Assembly (NCBI GenBank): GCA_024743175.1
Contig: JANSXA010000008.1
Span: forward strand, 124,001-188,000
Length of the DNA: 64,000 nt
Direction of reading: 5' to 3'
Source: Pseudomonadaceae bacterium
GTDB taxonomy: Bacteria > Pseudomonadota > Gammaproteobacteria > Pseudomonadales > Azotimanducaceae
The notes below the pieces were generated by a model. That model was not told the origin of the DNA. It worked only from the letters and a program-made list of their open reading frames with translations, and searched no databases. The translations under genes were made by a program, and so were the position numbers. Position 1 is the first letter of the stretch. Each line of letters starts with the position of its first letter. This document shows positions 26,386 through 33,471 of the stretch, one piece after another.

Positions 26386-27123
26386 TTAACTCTCGAATAA
26401 TGGTTTGATTAACGCCTCTACGGTGGTTCGCTGGAAGGGGATGGCAAACGTGATTTCGCGCAGGTCACGCAGCCTGTTTAGCCAACGCCAGTCTCGATAC
26501 TGACCCTGTTCGGGCAGATCGATGGCTGAGACGGTAGTGGTAGTTTGGTAAATAACGCTGTATGTGGCAGCTTCAGATAGACCGACATCAACTGTGCTTT
26601 CCGCGGCGCTGGGCGTGATAGTACTACTTAAGGGCAGGCCGAGACCAGACTCCGCAAAATCCCTTAATGCCTTTTCTGACGATTCACCTACGATCAGAAA
26701 TCTGCCGGGTAGCAGCCATTTGCCGTTTTCCTGAACCAGCAGAAGACCTTTCTTCTCGTTCAGTACAGCCAGGCTGAGGTGCACCTGAAAATAGTCCCTG
26801 CCAATGGCGAGCTCCTGGCGAGGCTGCTGCACACTGCTCCAGAGATGTTGAGCTGTTTTGTTAATAAACGCGAGACCCAGACCCTGTTCGGTTACCCGTT
26901 TAACCTGCATCTCTATAGTGGGTTTAGATTGTGTGTCCGTGGGGAGAGTTGTCAGCACGCGTAGTTTTATTTTGCCGCCCTCGCGTACTTTCGGGTTGGC
27001 CATAAAAACAAACAACCCTCCTTCAGAGATATCTTTAGCGGTTGTTTGCACTGTGCCGATGGCTGGGTGGATCAGCTCTACTAACAGTGGAATTTGTATG
27101 CGGGGGTGTTCGCGCTTTTCCAT
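26386..27123 (-). CDS. PilZ domain fused to a degenerate Nudix-like domain
   Basis: This is a two-domain cytosolic protein of 245 residues. The PilZ part (1-100) has the c-di-GMP signature: basic RxxxR at R4-R8 (KREHPR) and DISEGGLF at 31-38. The second part (about 112-240) aligns by eye with a Nudix hydrolase: KWLLPGRFLIVGESSEKAL at 135-153 and RDFAESGLG at 154-162 replace the canonical GG...E.GE and REUxEExGU, losing the metal-binding glutamates. It would thus be an inactive, nucleotide-sensing fold. The ATG at 27123 gives the conserved PilZ start. It is divergent from clpB and followed by a DUF2244 gene. Confidence 0.7.
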   Translation of the reverse strand: MEKREHPRIQIPLLVELIHPAIGTVQTTAKDISEGGLFVFMANPKVREGGKIKLRVLTTLPTDTQSKPTIEMQVKRVTEQGLGLAFINKTAQHLWSSVQQPRQELAIGRDYFQVHLSLAVLNEKKGLLLVQENGKWLLPGRFLIVGESSEKALRDFAESGLGLPLSSTITPSAAESTVDVGLSEAATYSVIYQTTTTVSAIDLPEQGQYRDWRWLNRLRDLREITFAIPFQRTTVEALIKPLFES

Positions 27124-27146
27124 GACCAGGCTGACCCAATTCACAG

Positions 27147-27173
27147 TTGAAAAATATGTAAACGACCACATTG
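27147..27173 (+). promoter_or_regulatory. Sigma-32-like heat-shock promoter of clpB
   Basis: TTGAAA at 27147-27152 is followed, 13 bases on, by CCACATTG at 27166-27173. This is close to the heat-shock consensus (CTTGAAA, 13-15 bases, CCCCATNT). The site ends about 50 bases before the clpB start. ClpB is a classical heat-shock gene, so position and sequence agree. Confidence 0.55.
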
Positions 27174-27224
27174 TAGCAGCACATCTGTATTGATGACCAA
27201 ATTCTGGATAGTGAGGACACGAAC

Positions 27225-29801
27225 GTGAGAATGGACAAATTTACCAACCGGGCGCAGACGGCTCTGTCCGATGCCCAGTCGCTGGCGCTCAGCCTGGATC
27301 ACAGTCAGGTTGAATCGGCGCATCTGTTGGCAGTGTTATTAGATGCGCAGGATCAGCTTGCTGCAAACCTGGTGGCCCGCTCAGGCGGCCGTGCCAAAAG
27401 TCTGCGACAAGCAGTGGCCGACTATCTGGAAGATCGCCCGAAGATTGGTTCAACTACAGGCGAAGTCAATGTTTCGCAGGACTTAGCACGTACGTTAGGT
27501 CGAGCGGATGCTTCAGCCACCAAGGCCGCGGACAAATTTATTTCAGTAGACCGGGTTCTGGTGGCTCTCGCAGAAGACTCAACCCTGAGTGCCATGTTTA
27601 AAGACGCTGGCGTCAGTAGTGGAGCTCTACTTGCTGCGGTAGATGCTCAGCGCGACGGGGAAACAGTTGATGAAGCTAACGCTGAAGACACTCAAGGTGC
27701 ACTGAGTAAATACACCCTTGACCTCACCGAGCGCGCCGCAGATGGCAAGTTAGATCCAGTTATCGGTCGTGATGAAGAAATCCGGCGCACTGTGCAGGTG
27801 CTGCAGCGTCGAACCAAAAATAACCCTGTGCTCATTGGTGAGCCTGGTGTAGGTAAAACCGCAATTGTTGAAGGGTTGGCCCAACGAATTGTCAACGGCG
27901 AAGTTGCAGACAGTTTGAAGAACAAGAAAGTCCTATCGCTGGATATGGGTGCTCTGATTGCCGGTGCCAAGTATCGCGGCGAATTTGAAGAGCGTCTGAA
28001 AGCGGTGCTTAACGATCTGGCGAAGCAGGAAGGCAACGTTATTCTGTTCATCGATGAGTTGCATACCATGGTGGGTGCAGGCAAAGCCGACGGCGCAATG
28101 GATGCGGGCAACATGTTGAAGCCCGCGCTGGCGCGAGGAGAGTTGCACTGTGTCGGAGCGACGACATTAGACGAATATCGGTCTTACATAGAAAAAGATG
28201 CGGCGCTGGAAAGACGATTTCAGAAAGTCCTGGTTGATGAACCGAGTCTGGAAGACACCGTGGCGATCCTGCGTGGTTTAAAAGAACGTTACGAAGTGCA
28301 CCACGGGGTTGATATCACCGACCCGGCGATTGTAGCGGCCGCGCGTTTATCCCATCGTTACATTACTGACCGACAGCTGCCGGACAAAGCCATTGATCTT
28401 ATCGATGAAGCTGCCAGCCGTATTCGTATGGAAATGGACTCTAAACCTGAAAGCATGGATATGCTCGATCGTCGCCTGATTCAGCAGAAGATGGAAATTG
28501 AAGCGCTCAAAAAGGAAAAAGACGATGCCAGTTTGAAGCGATTGAAAGTGCTCGAAGCTTCTGTTGCTGAACTGCAGGAAGAGTATCAGGCGCTGGATGA
28601 AATCTGGCAGACAGAAAAAAGTGTCCTGAAAGGTTCCCAGGGCGTGAAAGAAGAACTCGAAGCTGCACGCATCGAGTTTGATGCGGCTCGACGTAGTGGT
28701 GATCTCGCGCGGATGTCCGAACTGCAATACGGCGTGATTCCAGATCTCGAAGCGAAACTGGCTGAGCCAGAAGAGGAACTGACACACCGGCTTCTGCGCA
28801 ACAAAGTGACGGAAGGTGAGGTTGCTGAAGTGGTTGCGAAGTGGACGGGTATCCCGGTGTCAAAACTGATGGAAGGCGAGAAAGACAAGCTGCTGCAGCT
28901 GGAAGATTTACTGCATCAACGCGTCATCGGCCAGAATGACGCGATCAAGGCAGTCAGTCAGGCGGTGCGTCGCTCCAGGGCAGGGCTGGCCGATCCTAAT
29001 CGACCTAACGGTTCATTCATGTTCCTCGGCCCGACCGGGGTCGGTAAAACTGAATTGTGCAAAGCCCTTGCTGAGGTGCTTTTTGATAGCGAAGAAGCGC
29101 TTTTGCGCGTGGACATGTCAGAGTTCATGGAGAAGCATTCTGTTGCCCGTTTGATAGGTGCCCCTCCCGGTTATGTAGGTTACGAAGAAGGGGGGTATCT
29201 GACAGAGGCTGTACGTCGCCGACCGTATTCCCTGATTCTGCTGGATGAGATCGAGAAAGCGCATGCGGATGTGTTCAATATTCTGTTACAGGTCCTGGAT
29301 GACGGACGCCTGACGGATGGCCATGGGCGCACCGTGGACTTTCGCAACACAGTTCTCGTAATGACCTCAAACCTCGGTTCCGAAGTGATTCAGACGCTGA
29401 CGCAGGATGGCCAGCAGGCGCGCATAAAAGATGCCGTTATGGGGGTGGTTGCCCAACACTTCAGGCCGGAATTTATTAACCGCGTGGACGATCTCATCGT
29501 GTTTGAACCTTTGAGTGAAAGTCAGATCGGTGAAATCGCTTTGCTGCAACTGGCTGCGTTGAACAAGCGTCTCGCAGAACAGGAACTGGTTCTGGAACTG
29601 GACGAAGCTGCGATGCAGCAAATTGTGAAGCAGGGTTACGATCCGGTCTATGGCGCGCGACCCCTGAAACGTTCGTTCCAGCGGCTGATCGAAAATCCCC
29701 TGGCCAACGCCTTGCTGGAGCGGGGCTTTGAACGCGACAGTGTTATTAAAGGAACCTGGGCGGATGATGGACTTGTTCTGACGGAGCAGGCGGCTGGCTG
29801 A
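27225..29801 (+). CDS. clpB: ATP-dependent disaggregase ClpB
   Basis: This 858-residue Hsp100 protein has, in order: an N-domain of repeat motifs (residues 1-145), AAA1 with Walker A GEPGVGKT near 205 and Walker [11 protein letters not shown], the middle coiled-coil insert (about 405-525), and AAA2 with GPTGVGKT near 603 and [11 protein letters not shown]. The coiled-coil insert separates ClpB from ClpA. With DnaK it pulls proteins out of aggregates. The start is GTG at 27225 (an ATG two codons later is possible). A sigma-32-like promoter lies upstream. Confidence 0.95.
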   Translation: MRMDKFTNRAQTALSDAQSLALSLDHSQVESAHLLAVLLDAQDQLAANLVARSGGRAKSLRQAVADYLEDRPKIGSTTGEVNVSQDLARTLGRADASATKAADKFISVDRVLVALAEDSTLSAMFKDAGVSSGALLAAVDAQRDGETVDEANAEDTQGALSKYTLDLTERAADGKLDPVIGRDEEIRRTVQVLQRRTKNNPVLIGEPGVGKTAIVEGLAQRIVNGEVADSLKNKKVLSLDMGALIAGAKYRGEFEERLKAVLNDLAKQEGNVILFIDELHTMVGAGKADGAMDAGNMLKPALARGELHCVGATTLDEYRSYIEKDAALERRFQKVLVDEPSLEDTVAILRGLKERYEVHHGVDITDPAIVAAARLSHRYITDRQLPDKAIDLIDEAASRIRMEMDSKPESMDMLDRRLIQQKMEIEALKKEKDDASLKRLKVLEASVAELQEEYQALDEIWQTEKSVLKGSQGVKEELEAARIEFDAARRSGDLARMSELQYGVIPDLEAKLAEPEEELTHRLLRNKVTEGEVAEVVAKWTGIPVSKLMEGEKDKLLQLEDLLHQRVIGQNDAIKAVSQAVRRSRAGLADPNRPNGSFMFLGPTGVGKTELCKALAEVLFDSEEALLRVDMSEFMEKHSVARLIGAPPGYVGYEEGGYLTEAVRRRPYSLILLDEIEKAHADVFNILLQVLDDGRLTDGHGRTVDFRNTVLVMTSNLGSEVIQTLTQDGQQARIKDAVMGVVAQHFRPEFINRVDDLIVFEPLSESQIGEIALLQLAALNKRLAEQELVLELDEAAMQQIVKQGYDPVYGARPLKRSFQRLIENPLANALLERGFERDSVIKGTWADDGLVLTEQAAG

Positions 29802-29807
29802 AAAGGG

Positions 29808-29837
29808 TATTGTATAAATATACAGTAGTGGTATGAT
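29808..29837 (+). promoter_or_regulatory. LexA-type SOS box overlapping a sigma-70 promoter
   Basis: The 16-base core TTGTATAAATATACAG at 29810-29825 matches the gammaproteobacterial LexA consensus CTGT-N8-ACAG except for the first base. Flanks TA and TA extend the match to 20 bases (29808-29827) with two differences from the extended palindrome. A promoter TTGTAT (29810-29815), 16-base spacer, TATGAT (29832-29837) overlaps it, so bound LexA would block the -35 element. The predicted transcript starts near 29844, about 30 bases before the ATG of the unknown gene at 29876. Confidence 0.7.
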
Positions 29838-29875
29838 TTTAACCGTTGGACAGTCTTTCGTTACGTGGAATTGAT

Positions 29876-30238
29876 ATGGGTGAAACATTACCTTTATTTG
29901 AAAGCGCAGGGTTTGCAGAATCCGAAGTTGGTCATCCTCACCTGGAGGGTTTGAAAGGGCAACCGGCAATGGGGCTTGTTCAGCCCCGTCAGCCCGCTCG
30001 TCAGCAGCCCTATCGTCAGCAGCCCGATCATCAGCAAAGAGACGCAGATCGCCATATGCGCGTCGCGTGGCACCTGTCGAATGCACTGAAAGCGGGCAAG
30101 GCAGGTCGGCGTTCGGACGGCAGCAAAGCTAAGCTAACCGCAACGCAGAAACGTCAGGTTGGCAATGCAATCTGTGAGCACCTGCTTGCATCTCTGCGTG
30201 AACAGGTGACTGCGGAAAACGCCTCACCTACACAGTAA
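29876..30238 (+). CDS. Unknown 120-residue protein under a LexA-type box
   Basis: I do not recognise this protein. It has an acidic/hydrophobic head (MGETLPLFESAGFAESE), a Gln/Arg/Pro-rich linker around residues 40-62 (RQPARQQPYRQQPDHQQRD) and a basic helical C-terminus (MRVAWHLSNALKAGKAG, LTATQKRQVGNAICEHLLA). There is no signal peptide or membrane helix, so it is probably cytosolic. The ATG at 29876 has GGAA nine bases upstream; a TTG at 29846 would sit almost at the predicted transcript start. The SOS box suggests DNA-damage induction. It does not resemble SulA, UmuD, RecX or DinB. Confidence 0.65.
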   Translation: MGETLPLFESAGFAESEVGHPHLEGLKGQPAMGLVQPRQPARQQPYRQQPDHQQRDADRHMRVAWHLSNALKAGKAGRRSDGSKAKLTATQKRQVGNAICEHLLASLREQVTAENASPTQ

Positions 30239-30318
30239 CTACAATCTTGTGCAGAATTCCCCGCTTTTTTCTCAGGCGGCACGTTACAATCCGGGTTTTT
30301 TGATCCTGGGTTGAGTGT

Positions 30319-31149
30319 TTGATGATTAAGAAGTGTCTTTTCCCCGTTGCTGGTTACGGAACCCGGTTTTTGCCGGCCACAAAAGCGATGCCTAAAGAGG
30401 TGTTGCCGATTGTTGACAAACCACTTGTGCAATATGCGGTAGAAGAGGCAGCAGAAGCCGGCCTCACGGAAATTGGCTTTGTTACCGGCCGAGGCAAGCG
30501 CGCCATTGAAGACCACTTCGATGTCAGCTACGAATTAGAACACCAGATAGCGGGTACCGGCAAAGAGAAGGCCCTGGATGGCATTCGCTCACTGATCAAG
30601 AACTGTACTTTTTCTTACACCCGCCAGGTCAACATGGCCGGCCTGGGTGACGCAATTCTGAAAGGCCAGACCATTATCGGCGATGAACCCTTTGGGGTCG
30701 TGTTGGCAGACGATCTCTGTCTGGGCGAAGATCAAGGTGTGCTTGCTCAGATGGTAGGCCTGTTCCGGCAGTACCGCTGCAGCATTGTTGCCATCGAGGA
30801 AGTACCCGCAGATCAAACCGGTAGTTATGGTGTCATTGATGGCGAGATGATCAGTGATTCGCTGGTGCGGGTCACCAACATGGTAGAAAAACCTGCACCT
30901 GAAGACGCACCCAGTAACCTGGCTATCATTGGTCGTTACATTCTCACGCCGGATATTTTTGAGATTCTGCGCAACACGCCACCGGGTAAAAATGGCGAAG
31001 TGCAGATTACTGATGCGCTGTTAACCCAGGCGAAAACCGGTTGTGTAATGGCCTATAAATTTAAAGGTCGGCGGTTTGACTGTGGTTCGGTTGCCGGATT
31101 TGTTGAAGCCACCAACTATTATTACGAAAACTTCTTCGAACAAGCTTAA
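30319..31149 (+). CDS. galU: UTP-glucose-1-phosphate uridylyltransferase GalU
   Basis: This 276-residue nucleotidyltransferase has the signature FPVAGYGTRFLPATKAMPKE at its N-terminus, then VLADDLCLG (metal/nucleotide aspartates) and MVEKPAPEDAPSNLAIIGRY. GalU makes UDP-glucose from UTP and glucose-1-phosphate for surface polysaccharide and osmoprotectant synthesis. Length and motifs are standard. It stands 80 bases after the SOS-box gene; a TACAAT element at 30285-30290 may be its -10 box, with no good -35. Confidence 0.94.
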   Translation: MMIKKCLFPVAGYGTRFLPATKAMPKEVLPIVDKPLVQYAVEEAAEAGLTEIGFVTGRGKRAIEDHFDVSYELEHQIAGTGKEKALDGIRSLIKNCTFSYTRQVNMAGLGDAILKGQTIIGDEPFGVVLADDLCLGEDQGVLAQMVGLFRQYRCSIVAIEEVPADQTGSYGVIDGEMISDSLVRVTNMVEKPAPEDAPSNLAIIGRYILTPDIFEILRNTPPGKNGEVQITDALLTQAKTGCVMAYKFKGRRFDCGSVAGFVEATNYYYENFFEQA

Positions 31150-31173
31150 ACTGGCCGCTTCGTTTATTGCTGG

Positions 31174-32349
31174 ATGCCGCCGTTGAATGCTTCGTTTTTG
31201 ATTGAGCAGACTCAGAACCGTACAAGTGAGCCTGTGCTGCTTGAAGAACCCATTTCTATTGAGGCGTTACCCACGCCCGCGCTGGTCCTGGATCGGCCTG
31301 CTCTTGGTCGCAACATTGACAAGATGGCCGCTTTCCTGGGTGACCATGACAAAGGGTTCAGACCTCACGCAAAAACCCATAAATGTCCGTTGATTTCCCG
31401 TGAGCAGATTGCCGCCGGTGCGGTGGGTGTCTGCGTTGCTAAAGTGGGTGAGGCGGCGGCACTGCTGAGCGGTGGCATAGAGCAGATCCTGATCACTTCC
31501 CCAGTGACGACTCCCCTGAAAGCTCAGTGTATAAACCTGCTGGCTAAGCAGACGAGTGGTCTGCAGATTGTGGTCGACAGTCTGGCGGGACTGAATGTGC
31601 TGCAAGCCCATCTCGATGCAGAGGCATCCCTGGGGATCCTGCTGGATATAGATGTCGCTATGGGCCGCACTGGATCTCGGGATGTAGATCTGTTGTTAAC
31701 CTTGGCCGAGCAGATTGTTGCAGACCCGCGCATGACGTTTGCCGGCGTGCAGCACTACGCCGGTCATGTCATGCATATTGAAGATTTTGTCGAGCGCCGT
31801 AATAAATCTTTAGCGCTATGGGAAACGGTCACTGAACGACTGCAAATTCTGCGCGAGCATGGCTATGATGCCGCCATTGTGACCGGCGGTGGGACAGGCA
31901 CCTATAACATAGACGTGGATGTGGCAGCGTTAACCGATGTACAGGTGGGCAGCTATATTCTGATGGATCAGGAGTATCGGCAGATCGGTTCCGCTGAAAA
32001 TGATCAGTTTCTTGACTTTGAGGTGTCACTTCACGTCGCGTGCAGCACCATCAGCGCACCCCGACAGGGTACGATGACTGTAGACGGTGGTTATAAAGCT
32101 TTTGCTTCAGACTCGGTTGCGCCAGTGACAGATGATCATGCGGGCGTGAAGTTTCACTTCGCTGGTGATGAGCATGGTGTGCTGGTGCTGCCGAAAGGTG
32201 AACAGGCGCTACAATTAGGACAGGTTGTTCAATTTGTGGCACCGCACTGTGATCCGACGGTTAATTTGCATGATTATTACTGGGTCAAAGAGGCAGACAA
32301 CATGATTCACAGCCTCTGGCCGATAACCGCACGGGGTTGTGTCTGGTAA
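31174..32349 (+). CDS. D-threonine aldolase-like PLP enzyme (fold type III)
   Basis: This 391-residue enzyme has the alanine-racemase-like N-terminal barrel. FRPHAKTHKCP at residues 62-72 contains the PLP lysine (probably Lys67). The C-terminal metal site reads PHCDPTVN with His358 and Asp360; an H-x-D pair is what D-threonine/D-3-hydroxyaspartate aldolases use, while D-serine dehydratases use His and Cys. It would cleave or rearrange a D-3-hydroxy amino acid. The substrate is inferred from the metal motif only. It follows galU by 24 bases. Confidence 0.78.
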   Translation: MPPLNASFLIEQTQNRTSEPVLLEEPISIEALPTPALVLDRPALGRNIDKMAAFLGDHDKGFRPHAKTHKCPLISREQIAAGAVGVCVAKVGEAAALLSGGIEQILITSPVTTPLKAQCINLLAKQTSGLQIVVDSLAGLNVLQAHLDAEASLGILLDIDVAMGRTGSRDVDLLLTLAEQIVADPRMTFAGVQHYAGHVMHIEDFVERRNKSLALWETVTERLQILREHGYDAAIVTGGGTGTYNIDVDVAALTDVQVGSYILMDQEYRQIGSAENDQFLDFEVSLHVACSTISAPRQGTMTVDGGYKAFASDSVAPVTDDHAGVKFHFAGDEHGVLVLPKGEQALQLGQVVQFVAPHCDPTVNLHDYYWVKEADNMIHSLWPITARGCVW

Positions 32350-32402
32350 CGAGATAACCTGGCTTTTTTAAGTGCTTTGAGAAGGATAAACGAGGAACTT
32401 CT

Positions 32403-33023
32403 GTGTTAGAAATAATTCAAGCCGGTGGCTGGCTGATGGTGCCGATATTGTTGTGCAGCGTTGTTGCCGCCGCGATCAGCGTAGAACGATTGTGGACGCT
32501 GCAGCGTAAACGCATCCTGCCTAAGAATCTGCTGGCACAAACCTGGAATTCGCTTAAACAGGACGAGTTTGATCAGCAGAAAACCCGTGAACTGCGTGCC
32601 GGTTCGCCCCTGGGGCATGTTTTTGCGTCCGGTATCAGTAACGCCAAGCGCGGGCGCGAGATCATGAAAGAAGCCATGGAAGAAGCCACAAACCAGGTGA
32701 ATCAGGATCTCGAGCGGTATCTCACGGCCCTCGGCATTATCGCCAGTATTGCGCCGCTATTAGGGTTGCTGGGTACGGTGGTGGGCATGATCGATGTTTT
32801 TGATAACCTCATGCGTGAAGGTTCCGGTAATGCCAATCTGCTCGCCGGTGGCATTTCCACCGCGCTGATCACCACAGCTTCGGGGTTGTCAGTCGCTATC
32901 CCAGCCCTCATGTTCCACCGCTTTTTCCTTCGACGGGTAGACGAGCTGGTTGTCGAAGTTGAACATGAAAGCAGCAAACTGGCGGATATGGTTCACGGTC
33001 ATCACGTGGAACCGGTTGCTTAA
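32403..33023 (+). CDS. exbB: MotA/TolQ/ExbB proton channel family protein
   Basis: This 206-residue protein has three membrane helices: an N-terminal one (GGWLMVPILLCSVVAAAISVE) and a C-terminal pair containing ALGIIASIAPLLGLLGTVVGM and TALITTASGLSVAIPALMF. These are the ExbB/TolQ signatures. With ExbD it forms a proton channel that powers an envelope machine, usually TonB. The start is GTG at 32403. ExbD follows by three bases; there is no tonB here. The pair precedes lipid A genes, an arrangement I recall from Pseudomonas. Confidence 0.88.
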   Translation: MLEIIQAGGWLMVPILLCSVVAAAISVERLWTLQRKRILPKNLLAQTWNSLKQDEFDQQKTRELRAGSPLGHVFASGISNAKRGREIMKEAMEEATNQVNQDLERYLTALGIIASIAPLLGLLGTVVGMIDVFDNLMREGSGNANLLAGGISTALITTASGLSVAIPALMFHRFFLRRVDELVVEVEHESSKLADMVHGHHVEPVA

Positions 33024-33026
33024 ACA

Positions 33027-33455
33027 GTGGCAAAGCGCAGGCGCGGCCGCCACGAGGCCAATGTTGAGTTAACGCCCTTAATTGATGTGGTTTTCCTGCT
33101 GTTGATTTTTTTTATGGTTTCAACCACTTTTATTCGCGAAACCCAGTTGCAGATAAATCTGCCGGAATCCAGCGGTGAGCTGCAGGAAGTAGAGCCTGGT
33201 ACCATAGAGATTGTGATTGACCGAGGCGGCGATTACGCGGTGAATGATCGACTTCTGGTGAACTCGGAGAAAACCACGCTCGTTCGAGCCTTGCGGGAAG
33301 TTATGGATCCAGAAGCGTCGTCAACTCTGGTGGTGATTACAGCGGATGCGTCTGCGCAACATCAATCGGTTGTGCGGGCGATGGATGCTGCTGGTACCGT
33401 AGGCCTGACCCGCGTTAGCATTACAACGCAGCAACCCGAAGAGACTTCGGAATAA
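33027..33455 (+). CDS. exbD: Biopolymer transport protein ExbD
   Basis: This 142-residue protein has one transmembrane helix with the essential aspartate (ELTPLIDVVFLLLIFFMV, Asp25) and a periplasmic TolR/ExbD-type domain. It starts with GTG at 33027 right after exbB. It provides the proton-path residue of the ExbB-ExbD motor. The next start, of the MsbA-LpxK fusion, is 16 bases away, so all three are probably one transcript. Confidence 0.9.
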   Translation: MAKRRRGRHEANVELTPLIDVVFLLLIFFMVSTTFIRETQLQINLPESSGELQEVEPGTIEIVIDRGGDYAVNDRLLVNSEKTTLVRALREVMDPEASSTLVVITADASAQHQSVVRAMDAAGTVGLTRVSITTQQPEETSE

Positions 33456-33471
33456 ACTCCCTGTATTTGTA

